Positions 16,154 to 25,079 of a stretch of DNA of 64,000 nt are shown piece by piece. Position numbers and translations under genes: made by a program. Origin of the DNA: JASDSY01 sp041441465 (lineage in GTDB: Bacteria > Muiribacteriota > UBA9980); contig JASDSY010000004.1 of NCBI GenBank assembly GCA_041441465.1, positions 1 to 64,000 on the forward strand. Reading direction: 5' to 3'. The notes beneath the pieces are model-generated. The model was not told the origin of the DNA and searched no databases. It saw only the letters and a program-made list of their open reading frames with translations. How positions within the stretch are numbered: the stretch's first letter is position 1; the number at the start of each line of letters is the position of its first letter.

Positions 16154-17926
16154 ATGAACGATTTTAAAAATAATTTGTTGAATGCCATATTTATGATGGT
16201 CCTGCCGTTTATAATAATTATGATTTTATATAATAACAATATTAAAAACATATTTAATTCTCATAATCGTACTGCTCAAAATAAAACGGTTTTAAGTTCG
16301 GTAATCCATAATGCGCCGCCCTATCCGGGAAAAATAATTAATTTTAGCGGCAATGGAAGCGGCGCATTAAAAATGCCGGCCGATCGTTTTTTCATAAATC
16401 ACGCTCCCGGCCGCAGCTATTTGCGTGACTACGCACTGGCGCCGAAGGGAAACTTGAAGGTATTGGCCTTAATGTGCGATTTCCAGCCGGATAACGATCC
16501 GCTGACAACCGGCGACGGCACCATGAAATCTACGAATGCTGAAATTCAATCGGCTATGTCAAAATTTACGGATTATTATAAAACTGTTTCATATAACGCT
16601 TTGAATGTTTCTGTGGATGTTTCAAATAAGGTTTACAGAGTTTCAAAGGTAATGAGTTATTACGGCGAATCATATGAATCATCAGCTAAGCTGCGTGAAT
16701 TAATAAACGAAGTTTTTGAATTGTCTAAAAATGACATAAATTTTGCGAATTATGATTCTATTATGCTTGTTCATGCTGGCTGCGGCCAGGAAAGCGATGT
16801 GGCTAACGGCGGCGTCGGCGATACGCCGAATGATATATGGTCGGTAAGTTTTCTTGATGCCGGTATTTTAATTGCCCCTGGAAAAACTATCAATCATGTT
16901 GTTGTTATACCCGAAACTGAAAATCAGGACGGCAATACTCAAAACAGTCCGCTTGGCGTTACCTGCCATGAATTCGGCCACCAGCTCGGACTGCCTGATT
17001 TATATGACATTGACAGCAGTTCGCTTGGCGTCGGCGCGTGGGATCTAATGGGATACGGCACATGGCGTAATCACGGCAATAATCCGTGTATGCTTTCTTC
17101 ATGGTCGCTGGCGCTGCTCGGCTATCTCGTTCCTGCGGAAGTGCTTTCCGAAAACGCTTCGCTCCCGCTCGAGCCTTTAAGCGACAGGCCGAACGCATAT
17201 AAAATATATGTAAAAGGCAAGGAAAAGAGCGCTACCGAATATTTTTTAGTTGAAAATCGCCAGAAGAAAGGCCTCGATGAATATATAATGCAGGGCGGCG
17301 TTTTAATATGGCATATCGACGATACTGTCGGCTCTATTTCGGATAATAACGTTAACTCGAATGAAGACAGAAAGCGTGTCGATCTGGAAGTTGCTGAAGG
17401 CCTTGATTCTAACGGCAAGGACAGGCTTGATTATAACAAGCCGAATACGGCGCCTATGAGTATTTACGATCCTTTTTATATAGGTTATAAAACCAAGTTC
17501 GACGCTTATACGAATCCGCCGTCGACGGCTTATGATAAGGCCAGCGCGCCTGTCGGAATAGAAGTGCTTTCCGCGCCGGGCGGTTCTATGAATATAAAGG
17601 TCACGCTTAATAAGCAGGAGATGGACCCTAAAGTCGAAATATCGAAAGCTTATTTTTACCCTAATCCGGTTTCAAGTAGCAGCGGTTCGCTTTACTTTTT
17701 TTTGAATTTTAATCCGGATACGGTTAAAATTAAAATTTTTGACAGAAACCGCATTAAGATATTCGAACATGAAACCTTCGGCCAGGCCGGAGCTAATACT
17801 TATTTATGGAACTTAATGGATGATAACTTGAGCAAAGTATCTAACGGTACATATATTTATAAGATAACGGCGGGTTCGGCGGCCGGAAGTGCCGAAAAAA
17901 TGGGTAAAATAGTAGTTTTAAGATAA
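16154..17926 (+). CDS. Secreted M6-like (immune inhibitor A type) metalloprotease with T9SS-like C-terminal domain
   Basis: A 590-residue protein; CGGAG lies 8 nt before the ATG. A hydrophobic N-terminal segment (about 17-35) acts as signal or anchor. The zinc site is His272-Glu-Phe-Gly-His276 followed by Leu-Gly-Leu-Pro-Asp-Leu-Tyr-Asp, the extended motif of M6 metalloproteases, and Trp-Asp-Leu-Met-Gly-Tyr-Gly-Thr-Trp downstream contains the Met-turn. The last ~85 residues (Phe-Tyr-Pro-Asn-Pro-Val ... Ile-Lys-Ile-Phe-Asp-Arg ... Gly-Thr-Tyr-Ile-Tyr-Lys-Ile ... Gly-Lys-Ile-Val-Val-Leu-Arg) form an Ig-like FlgD/type A sorting domain of the kind that targets proteins to the type IX secretion system. 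A PorV-like gene follows within 30 nt, in keeping with export by a related route. Confidence 0.88.
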   Translation: MNDFKNNLLNAIFMMVLPFIIIMILYNNNIKNIFNSHNRTAQNKTVLSSVIHNAPPYPGKIINFSGNGSGALKMPADRFFINHAPGRSYLRDYALAPKGNLKVLALMCDFQPDNDPLTTGDGTMKSTNAEIQSAMSKFTDYYKTVSYNALNVSVDVSNKVYRVSKVMSYYGESYESSAKLRELINEVFELSKNDINFANYDSIMLVHAGCGQESDVANGGVGDTPNDIWSVSFLDAGILIAPGKTINHVVVIPETENQDGNTQNSPLGVTCHEFGHQLGLPDLYDIDSSSLGVGAWDLMGYGTWRNHGNNPCMLSSWSLALLGYLVPAEVLSENASLPLEPLSDRPNAYKIYVKGKEKSATEYFLVENRQKKGLDEYIMQGGVLIWHIDDTVGSISDNNVNSNEDRKRVDLEVAEGLDSNGKDRLDYNKPNTAPMSIYDPFYIGYKTKFDAYTNPPSTAYDKASAPVGIEVLSAPGGSMNIKVTLNKQEMDPKVEISKAYFYPNPVSSSSGSLYFFLNFNPDTVKIKIFDRNRIKIFEHETFGQAGANTYLWNLMDDNLSKVSNGTYIYKITAGSAAGSAEKMGKIVVLR

Positions 17927-17951
17927 TCGGCCGATTTTGGCGAGGTGTTAT

Positions 17952-18935
17952 TTGCCTGTAAGTGTGAGTAAAATCAATATCGAAAATAATGTTTTAATAA
18001 TTAAATTTAGCAAATTCATAATGCATGCCTTAATATTATATGCCGGTATGTTTGGTGATTTGCAGCCTGTGTATGCTTCGTCTCCTGATATCAGCTATAT
18101 CCAGCGCGATATTTCCGCTGCCGCTGTCGGTATGGGAAACGCTTATTCTACGATAACCGAAGATTCGTACTCTATGCATTATAATCCTGCCGCGCTTTAC
18201 GGCTTAAAAAAAGTGGAAGTCGGCGGTTCATCGTCGAGAGATGACTTTGACAGGAAAATTGACAGTTTTAATTATACTTTTTTGAATGGATATAAAAAGC
18301 GAGCTTATGGCGGGCTGACATATATAAAAGATGAGATTTCGGGTATAGAGGGCCGTGATATTAACGGCAATCTCACGGGAACATTCTCGGATAAAGCCGA
18401 AATAATAGGTTATGGAATAGGCAATACTAATAATTACTTAAAAAGCCAGGGTATTTCTTACGGATTTCTGGCTAAATATTTGAAACGCGGCATCATGAGC
18501 GCATCAGCTTCGGGCTACGGCCTTGATCTGGGGCTTTTAAAAGAGGAAAAAAACGGTCAGCGTTTTGCCTTGACTGTAAGAAATGCAGTCGGCGAAATTA
18601 AATGGAGCGGCACTAAAACCAACCCTAAGGAAACATTAGGGCGCGACATGTCGCTTGGTTATTCAACTAAAATAATGAATGACGGCCGGGCGGCATTTGA
18701 ATTGATTAATGACAGCACTCAGCGCGATAAATGGGTTACTGCATTTGGAGTGGAAAAACAGGTTTCTGATACAGCTGTTTTGCGCGCCGGATGCTATGAC
18801 GGCCAGATGGCTTATGGCGCCGGTTTTTTAATGAAACAGACTAAAATAGATTACGCCTATACTAAAAGAAACTCCGACGATTTGCATAAATTTTCAGCTA
18901 TATTCTATTTTAATGAAAATGGACAAAAAAATTGA
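17952..18935 (+). CDS. PorV/PorQ-like outer-membrane beta-barrel protein (copy 1)
   Basis: About 327 residues. The start is uncertain: a TTG at 17952 follows GAGGTG, a TTG at 17937 and a GTG at 17964 are also in frame. A hydrophobic export segment ends near Val-Tyr-Ala-Ser. The mature N-terminus Ala-Ala-Val-Gly-Met-Gly-Asn-Ala-Tyr-Ser ... His-Tyr-Asn-Pro-Ala-Ala-Leu-Tyr is diagnostic for the PorV/PorQ (UPF0164) family, and the rest alternates polar and apolar residues as beta-strands, ending in an aromatic-rich strand (Ala-Ile-Phe-Tyr-Phe). In Bacteroidetes PorV shuttles T9SS substrates at the outer membrane. It lies directly behind the M6-like protease with the T9SS-like domain. Confidence 0.85.
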   Translation: MPVSVSKINIENNVLIIKFSKFIMHALILYAGMFGDLQPVYASSPDISYIQRDISAAAVGMGNAYSTITEDSYSMHYNPAALYGLKKVEVGGSSSRDDFDRKIDSFNYTFLNGYKKRAYGGLTYIKDEISGIEGRDINGNLTGTFSDKAEIIGYGIGNTNNYLKSQGISYGFLAKYLKRGIMSASASGYGLDLGLLKEEKNGQRFALTVRNAVGEIKWSGTKTNPKETLGRDMSLGYSTKIMNDGRAAFELINDSTQRDKWVTAFGVEKQVSDTAVLRAGCYDGQMAYGAGFLMKQTKIDYAYTKRNSDDLHKFSAIFYFNENGQKN

Positions 18936-18960
18936 TTATTACATACCGTTATGATATAAT
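18932..18960 (+). promoter_or_regulatory. Promoter of the HEAT-repeat gene inside the PorV 3' end
   Basis: TTGATT (18932-18937), 17-bp spacer, TATAAT (18955-18960). The -35 box overlaps the stop codon of the preceding gene. Confidence 0.7.
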
Positions 18961-18994
18961 TTAACAAATTTTTTATTTTTAGAATTAGGATAAT

Positions 18995-20521
18995 ATGGCG
19001 TTACCAAATGAAGTTACAAAATTACTTGCCGAGTTGAAATCCGACAAGGAAGAAATAAGAAAAAAAGCCGTTATTACGCTTGGAAGGTATAACCTTCCTG
19101 AAGTGCGTTCCGCGCTGTCCGAGGTAATGGAAGATCCGTCTACGGCTGTAAGGTATTTTGCCAAAAAAGCCCTCAAGGATTTTGAAAACGCGGCGGCTGT
19201 ACGCAGTACGATGGACGGCGGACTGCTTTCCGTTTCGGAACCGCCCAAACCGGCTGGCGCCGCAAGACAACAGTCAGAGGCAATATCCGATACCGGCGAG
19301 ATCAAGGCTGTGCCTTCCGCCAACGCTACTCCGGCTGCCGCGATATTTGAAGGCGGCGGCTCGATTACCAAAATATTAAACGACCTTAAAAACCCTGATG
19401 AAACTGTCCAGACCGAAGCTTTAAAAAAGCTCGGCGAGCAGAAAGAAGTTGTCGCTGTAGAGCCCATACTTGCGCTGATTCATAATTCATCCAGAAATGT
19501 CAGGGTGTATGCCGTTCAGGCGCTCGGACTTATAGGTGAAAATCGTTCGCTTACGCCGCTTTTAAATCTGCTTAATTCGGAACAGGACGCTTTTGTCGTA
19601 GCTACGCTTGTAAAGGCCATCGCCAGAGTCGGCGGAGTGCAGTTGATTCCTATTATCGCCCGTTACCTGAAAGACCCTGATGCCAGAACCCGCGCTAATA
19701 CCGTCGAGGCCCTCGAAATTATAGCCGACCCTAAGATTACCAAATTTTTAATTCCTTTAATACAGGACCCGAATCCGCGCGTTAAAGCTAATGCTATTAA
19801 GGTGCTTTCACGTTTCGGAAAGACAAACATGCTTGAAAAACTCGAGGAAATGATTCAATCCGAGGAAAGCACGATCCGCGGTTCCGCTATTTACGCTATA
19901 ATGGCAATCGGCGGCGATCATGGTATCGAGTTGCTTGAAAAAGCAAAAAATAATGAAACTGATTTTGATAATATCCAAAAAATAATAGAAGGCCTTGTTA
20001 AAATAAATAATCCGCGTGCTGTCGAGCTTTTGAATGAATATATGAAAAATCCGGATTCTAGAATCGCTGAATATGCCCGGAAATTATCTGAAGCTGAAAA
20101 CGGCGGCCAGGGCGTTGAACAGGTTAGCGTTCAACAAACGGTACAACCGGTTCAGAATGTTCAGCAAAAACCAGCGCAGCCTGAGCAGGCTCAAAATTTT
20201 AAGCCGTCCGTCGAAACTTATGAGTCAAGGCCGCAACCGCAAGTTTATGCTGCCGCCAAACCTGAAGAAAAAATTAAGACAATACAGGAAAAAGAGCAGC
20301 CGCCTGTAAGGCAATTTGAAGAAAAAACCGCCGCTCCGCCTCAATCTGCAGCCTCTCCAAAGATTGAAGAAAAAATCGTTCCGCGTAATTATACGCCAAA
20401 TGATTTTGAAATGCTGTGGAATGAAGTGCTTACGTCACTTTATAAATTTCAGAAGCACCATCCTGATTTTGATCGTGAAAAAATGTCGGCATTCCTTGAT
20501 TTTCTTAAAAGCACGATCTGA
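18995..20521 (+). CDS. HEAT-repeat protein
   Basis: A 508-residue cytoplasmic protein without signal peptide. Residues about 10-60 hold one HEAT pair (Lys-Ala-Val-Ile-Thr-Leu-Gly-Arg) and about 120-360 an array of PBS-lyase-type HEAT repeats (Ala-Val-Gln-Ala-Leu-Gly-Leu-Ile-Gly, Ala-Asn-Thr-Val-Glu-Ala-Leu-Glu-Ile-Ile and so on). A Gln/Pro/Glu-rich linker spans about 370-450, and a short C-terminal domain (Asp-Phe-Glu-Met-Leu-Trp-Asn-Glu-Val-Leu) closes the protein. Such proteins are interaction scaffolds; no partner can be named. Its 3' end overlaps the convergent isomerase-like gene by 17 bp. Confidence 0.85.
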   Translation: MALPNEVTKLLAELKSDKEEIRKKAVITLGRYNLPEVRSALSEVMEDPSTAVRYFAKKALKDFENAAAVRSTMDGGLLSVSEPPKPAGAARQQSEAISDTGEIKAVPSANATPAAAIFEGGGSITKILNDLKNPDETVQTEALKKLGEQKEVVAVEPILALIHNSSRNVRVYAVQALGLIGENRSLTPLLNLLNSEQDAFVVATLVKAIARVGGVQLIPIIARYLKDPDARTRANTVEALEIIADPKITKFLIPLIQDPNPRVKANAIKVLSRFGKTNMLEKLEEMIQSEESTIRGSAIYAIMAIGGDHGIELLEKAKNNETDFDNIQKIIEGLVKINNPRAVELLNEYMKNPDSRIAEYARKLSEAENGGQGVEQVSVQQTVQPVQNVQQKPAQPEQAQNFKPSVETYESRPQPQVYAAAKPEEKIKTIQEKEQPPVRQFEEKTAAPPQSAASPKIEEKIVPRNYTPNDFEMLWNEVLTSLYKFQKHHPDFDREKMSAFLDFLKSTI

Positions 20522-21452
20522 TAAATTTCATGTTTTCAATTAATTGCGTTCTTGTTTCATCGAAATTACGGTGATTTCTAAATGCGTTAGGATCGCATTC
20601 TATCGTTATTCCACCGTCGTAATTTACGCCTTTTAATTTTTCAAAAAAATCGTTGAATTTCATCATTCCGTCATTTGGCAGCCTGTGTTCGATTCCTAAT
20701 TTATAATTAGAAAGGTGCACATGCGCTATTTTGGTATTTATTTGATCTGCGAATTCGCCGGGTGCGCAGCCCCAAGTGCCAAGATGCGTGGTGTCAATCG
20801 TAAGGTAATTGAATTTATTTAAATGTTCGATGCCGTTTAACGAATTGTTAAGGATATCTATTTCTACGGGGTTGAAGATATCTTTGTCTGAAGTATGTGT
20901 TGCTATGTCGTAAGTTATTTTTCTGCGGTATCTGAATGGTATTTTTTTAAAATTAAAAATGAATCTTCCGGCATTTCCGAATAAAACATAACGTCTTGGC
21001 ATATTTTCTATGGCTATTCTTACGTCGGGGTATTTTTCCTGAAAAGCCGGCAATTCATCTGTAAGCCAATTTTTATATTCTGTTTCGCCTGAAAGCGCGG
21101 TATGCGCTACCACTACTTTCGCTTCGAGCGCTCTTGCCATTTCAACGGTTTTCATAAGTTTTTCGTGCGGCTTGTTCGGCCAGTACTCATTTTTCCATGA
21201 GTTAAAGGGGCAGTGCAAAACCATCACCGGTACGTTATATTTTTTTGATAAAAATTTAATGAAACTGATATCGGATAATTCGCGGTTCCTGCCGACTATT
21301 ATTTCTGCGCCGTCGAATCCGCATTTCGATGCGATATTAAAAAATGGCATCAGCTGATAGTCATAAAGCGATCCGTGACTGAGGTATATCCTTGGAGTGT
21401 AATTTTTTTTTAACTCGTTTTTACTGTCAGTTATTAAATTTTTATTGTTCAT
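20505..21452 (-). CDS. Sugar phosphate isomerase/epimerase-like TIM-barrel protein
   Basis: A 315-residue cytoplasmic protein of the xylose isomerase-like/AP endonuclease 2 superfamily. The pattern Phe-Asp-Gly-Ala-Glu-Ile-Ile (about 48-54), Val-Val-Ala-His-Thr-Ala (about 112-117), Ile-Ala-Ile-Glu-Asn-Met-Pro (about 146-152), Leu-Thr-Ile-Asp-Thr-Thr-His (about 224-230), Ile-Ala-His-Val-His-Leu-Ser (about 249-255) and Ile-Thr-Ile-Glu-Cys-Asp (near 287) gives the Glu/His/Asp metal ligands in their usual order. The substrate cannot be deduced. The ATG at 21452 has a modest GGCGGAA site upstream. It converges on the HEAT gene with a 17-bp overlap and no terminator between them. Confidence 0.82.
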   Translation of the reverse strand: MNNKNLITDSKNELKKNYTPRIYLSHGSLYDYQLMPFFNIASKCGFDGAEIIVGRNRELSDISFIKFLSKKYNVPVMVLHCPFNSWKNEYWPNKPHEKLMKTVEMARALEAKVVVAHTALSGETEYKNWLTDELPAFQEKYPDVRIAIENMPRRYVLFGNAGRFIFNFKKIPFRYRRKITYDIATHTSDKDIFNPVEIDILNNSLNGIEHLNKFNYLTIDTTHLGTWGCAPGEFADQINTKIAHVHLSNYKLGIEHRLPNDGMMKFNDFFEKLKGVNYDGGITIECDPNAFRNHRNFDETRTQLIENMKFIRSCF

Positions 21453-21645
21453 ATCTTTTCCGCCATTCTTTTTTGTTTTTGCTGCGAATAAATTTATAGT
21501 TTCATTATATTTTACAGTAAATTTACTGAATTTTCAATACGCAATTTAATATATAAGAGAATATTAGATAATTTCAGCTTAATAATTTAATATTAAAGCC
21601 GATATTAAGGGAGTAAAGTCGAAAAAGCTTTTAAAAATAGGGTTT

Positions 21646-23919
21646 ATGAGTAAAATTATGAGTTTTAAAAATAATGGTGCCGGAATATTTTTAATAATTA
21701 TACTGATGCTTTTTGCATCTTTATTATGTGATATCAAAATATCCGCCGCTGCTTCATTCAATGACGTGGCTCAGGACCATTGGGCTTATGAGGCCATCGA
21801 TAAGCTTGTTCAAAATGGTTATATGGACGGATTTGCCGATGACACATTCAGAGGGCGCAAAGTTATTACACGTTATGAATTGGCGCTTATTCTGGCTAAA
21901 ATACTTACTAAAGTCGAGGATGTCGAAACAAGCGGCGGTATCATTTCACCTAAAGATGCCGAAACAATAAAAAAACTAGCTGCTGAATTTAAAGATGAAT
22001 TGAATACGCTTGGCGTTAAAATTAACAGCCTCGATCAGCGCGTTACTGAAATTGAAAAAGCTCAGAAAAAAGCTGAGAAATTTAGACTTGCCGGTTATTA
22101 TAAAACTAGCCAGACTTTTGTGTGGGACCGCCTTACAACGAAGGATGATGACGATAACGGCGATGATGACGATGACTATGCTGATAAAAACGGCCTTGGC
22201 GATATGGTCCATCGCGTTAACTTGAAAATTACAGGAAGGCCTTATGACGATGTCGAAGCTTATCTTGAAACCGAATCGTATATAAACAAAAAAACCGCCG
22301 ATACTAAATCATACAGTAAATCGGTTCTGAGGCCGTATCTTAACAAATACCTGTCCGATTATAAAAACGAGCGCGGCGTAATTGCTAAAAAAGGACATTT
22401 GACTTTAAAAAGCCAATACGCAAACATAAGGACATTCAGCGGCGAAGATATGACGAAACTCGATGACCCTGTCATAATGCTCAACAAGGGCGGCGATCAT
22501 GCCCGGGACGGACGGACCAGCGCGGTTTACTCAGGTATTGAAACTAAAGGTACTGTAAGTGATTTTACATATAATATTAACGTATTGAAAGACTATTCTG
22601 AAAAAATATACGACGACGGTAAGACTTATAACGATATTTATGCGGCTCGCGGAATTTATGTGGCGCCGAAAGATCTATTAAAATCGGATAATGCCGAATT
22701 AACCGTCGGCACTTCATTTGTCGAAAAAGCTTATGGTTATTCAACCTACGGGAACTTTTCCGAGGGCAACGGCGTTGATTTGAGTTTAAAGTTTACAGAT
22801 AAAGGCACCGTGAAACTTACTACTGAATATATGGAATCAAGAAACGGCAATTCGGATAAAAAAATAGTCCGCGATGACGGCACCAAGCTTGACCTTGAAT
22901 ATCAGCTTGAAAACCTCACGTTGATATTAAACCACTATAAATACGGCAAGGATTTTTTCATTGCTACCGCAAGAAAAGAATCGCTTTTTACCGATTACGA
23001 TGACGGCGACGACGACATGAAAAACTATGGTCATAAGACTGTCGACGGTGAAAACCTTTTGAAAATGACAATGAAATATGACATGCTGTTTGGCGATGAT
23101 CAGAAGCTTAAACTTGAAGGTATAATCCAGACTAAAAAATGGGAATCAGATCCCGCTAATCCGTGGCAGACCGATGGCTATACCGGCCAGAAATTCTCGT
23201 TCGAGGCTAACGCTGACATGGCAAAAGACATGACCTCTAAAATATATACTTCGTTAAAAAAAGACGCTCTTAAAGATGAAGTGGGGACATATTATACGGA
23301 AGTTGAAATGAACGCGAAATTAAATGACAGGATATCGTCAACTGCAAGATTTGGAACCGGAAATGATGTGGACGATACAAATAAAGAAGGCAAAACTAAT
23401 AAGAGCAATAAATTTTACGGCGAACTTTCATCGCAGCTTCTTAAAAATATATGGGGCAAGGTTTTTGGCGAACGTGAAATCAAACGTCTTGGCTGGAATG
23501 ATGGAAATACTGCCAGCCCGTCAAATGATAATACCGAAATGCTGACGGATATCACCGGACTTGAGACTAATTTTACCCTTACTCCTTCGATGACTCTTAA
23601 ATTGAGCACTAAATCACAGCAAGACTCATACAGCTCTTTTAATGACAAAAATCAAAAAATTAATTGGTTTATTTCGGAATTGAACCAGGTATTTACCGAT
23701 AAACTTAAAGGCCGCGTTCAGTATTGGTGGAAAAACCCGAAAGCGCATGATGAGACAAGCAATGATAATTTGAGAAATTTAACCGCAGAACTTATATATG
23801 AAGCTACTGACAGAACAAGAATGTTTGTGCGCTACGGCGACTGGATAGAAGAAAAACGCGACGACAAGAATTATGAAACTGAAAAGAAAGTTACGTTCGA
23901 AGCGACAACTGATTTTTAA
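21646..23919 (+). CDS. SLH-domain outer-membrane porin-like protein
   Basis: A 757-residue protein with a signal peptide (about 1-37). Residues about 38-95 form one S-layer homology domain (Phe-Asn-Asp-Val-Ala-Gln-Asp-His-Trp-Ala-Tyr ... Tyr-Met-Asp-Gly-Phe ... Thr-Arg-Tyr-Glu-Leu-Ala), followed by a coiled-coil (about 105-145) and then a long barrel-like region of alternating strands, with an acidic Asp-rich loop near 170. This SLH/coiled-coil/barrel layout is that of peptidoglycan-anchored porins (Omp-alpha of Thermotoga, cyanobacterial and Selenomonas SLH porins). It therefore ties the outer membrane to the wall and may provide diffusion. A second ATG at 21658 is possible; AGGG before the first favours 21646. 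Confidence 0.85.
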   Translation: MSKIMSFKNNGAGIFLIIILMLFASLLCDIKISAAASFNDVAQDHWAYEAIDKLVQNGYMDGFADDTFRGRKVITRYELALILAKILTKVEDVETSGGIISPKDAETIKKLAAEFKDELNTLGVKINSLDQRVTEIEKAQKKAEKFRLAGYYKTSQTFVWDRLTTKDDDDNGDDDDDYADKNGLGDMVHRVNLKITGRPYDDVEAYLETESYINKKTADTKSYSKSVLRPYLNKYLSDYKNERGVIAKKGHLTLKSQYANIRTFSGEDMTKLDDPVIMLNKGGDHARDGRTSAVYSGIETKGTVSDFTYNINVLKDYSEKIYDDGKTYNDIYAARGIYVAPKDLLKSDNAELTVGTSFVEKAYGYSTYGNFSEGNGVDLSLKFTDKGTVKLTTEYMESRNGNSDKKIVRDDGTKLDLEYQLENLTLILNHYKYGKDFFIATARKESLFTDYDDGDDDMKNYGHKTVDGENLLKMTMKYDMLFGDDQKLKLEGIIQTKKWESDPANPWQTDGYTGQKFSFEANADMAKDMTSKIYTSLKKDALKDEVGTYYTEVEMNAKLNDRISSTARFGTGNDVDDTNKEGKTNKSNKFYGELSSQLLKNIWGKVFGEREIKRLGWNDGNTASPSNDNTEMLTDITGLETNFTLTPSMTLKLSTKSQQDSYSSFNDKNQKINWFISELNQVFTDKLKGRVQYWWKNPKAHDETSNDNLRNLTAELIYEATDRTRMFVRYGDWIEEKRDDKNYETEKKVTFEATTDF

Positions 23920-24091
23920 AGTGTGTGTATGACAGGCAAGCGGGTTTTTATATGTAAAATCGCCTGATTTTATAAAGTCTAATTGTCTTGATAATGTTTA
24001 TTTAATTAATTTAGCATATTATAATTTATTAATGTGCGCCTTTATTAAATGGTTTTAGTTAGCGGTAATTTCCGGCGAAGGATAAATACTG

Positions 24092-24979
24092 GTGAGGAAT
24101 ATGAATAACAGTAGAAGAAACGGCATTCAAAATTTTAAAAACAAATTTTTTCTTCTGATGTGCGTAATGACAATTATGCTGTCGACAGGCTGCATTCAGG
24201 AAAAACTTGCAGATCCTCAGCTTCCTGCCGGCGCGCCTAAAACGCTGGTGCGTTGGACCTGTACTGTAAGGGCGCCTATCGGTACCTGGAAATATAAGGT
24301 GGGGCTTAACTCGAAATTATATAATAGCCAGTGGACTACGAACGAATGGGAAGTCGCTTCGTCATACGACCCTTATCTTCCTGTGCAGTCGGTAAAAATA
24401 AATCCGACTTATCCAGCTCCGGCTACTGGCGAGGTTGCGGCTTACGGCAACCAGACATTCAGGTTTTACGAAGATAACAGCGATATGAAGAAAAAATTGC
24501 AGTCCGGCGAGTCGTTGACTACCGCGTCATTATTATTTGAGCCTTTTAATTACCATCCGGGCAAGGATTTTTTTATAAATCAGGTTGTCGCCAGATTTTA
24601 TATATATAAATCGGCTTATTCGGATAAATACGGCAACATAACGAATGCGGCTGTCGCCGGCGACTTTAATCAATGGGGCAAGGGCGGGGAACGAAATAAA
24701 AATGAATTTAAAGATGACGGCGTATGGCCTGATTCTAAGGCGAATGATGGAATATGGACCGCCGAAGTTCCGCTTCCTGATTATAACACTACTTCTACAA
24801 GCAGCTCTACAAGTTCAAAATCGAACGTAACATTTGAATATAAATTTTATTTGAACCCTCAATGGGACGCTACGGCCGGCCAGTGGCAGGAAAATTCATA
24901 TCAGGCTGTATATGATCTGGCTAATGGTAAAAATTCAAACGAAGATTACAGCGGAAATTCATTGATTACACTTCCTTAA
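24092..24979 (+). CDS. Lipoprotein with carbohydrate-binding-like E-set region
   Basis: A 295-residue protein. The GTG at 24092 is chosen because GAAGGA lies 9 nt upstream, whereas the ATG at 24101 would be only 2 nt from the nearest AGGA. A lipoprotein signal ends in Leu-Ser-Thr-Gly-Cys (Cys at about 34), so it should be lipid-anchored in the envelope. Residues about 185-225 (Ala-Val-Ala-Gly-Asp-Phe-Asn-Gln-Trp ... Asp-Asp-Gly-Val-Trp ... Asn-Asp-Gly-Ile-Trp) match the CBM48/AMPK glycogen-binding E-set pattern, and an earlier segment (Ile-Gly-Thr-Trp-Lys-Tyr-Lys-Val) looks like a second, diverged copy. Ser/Thr-rich linker near 235-245. Glycan binding is inference from the motif. Confidence 0.75.
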   Translation: MRNMNNSRRNGIQNFKNKFFLLMCVMTIMLSTGCIQEKLADPQLPAGAPKTLVRWTCTVRAPIGTWKYKVGLNSKLYNSQWTTNEWEVASSYDPYLPVQSVKINPTYPAPATGEVAAYGNQTFRFYEDNSDMKKKLQSGESLTTASLLFEPFNYHPGKDFFINQVVARFYIYKSAYSDKYGNITNAAVAGDFNQWGKGGERNKNEFKDDGVWPDSKANDGIWTAEVPLPDYNTTSTSSSTSSKSNVTFEYKFYLNPQWDATAGQWQENSYQAVYDLANGKNSNEDYSGNSLITLP

Positions 24980-25079
24980 AAGTTGAAGTATAAGAATTAA
25001 AAAGCGGTATTTATAAAAATTATAATTAAGTAAATTTAATTTTTATAAATGTCAAATAATTTAAAAATAAGAGTTTATT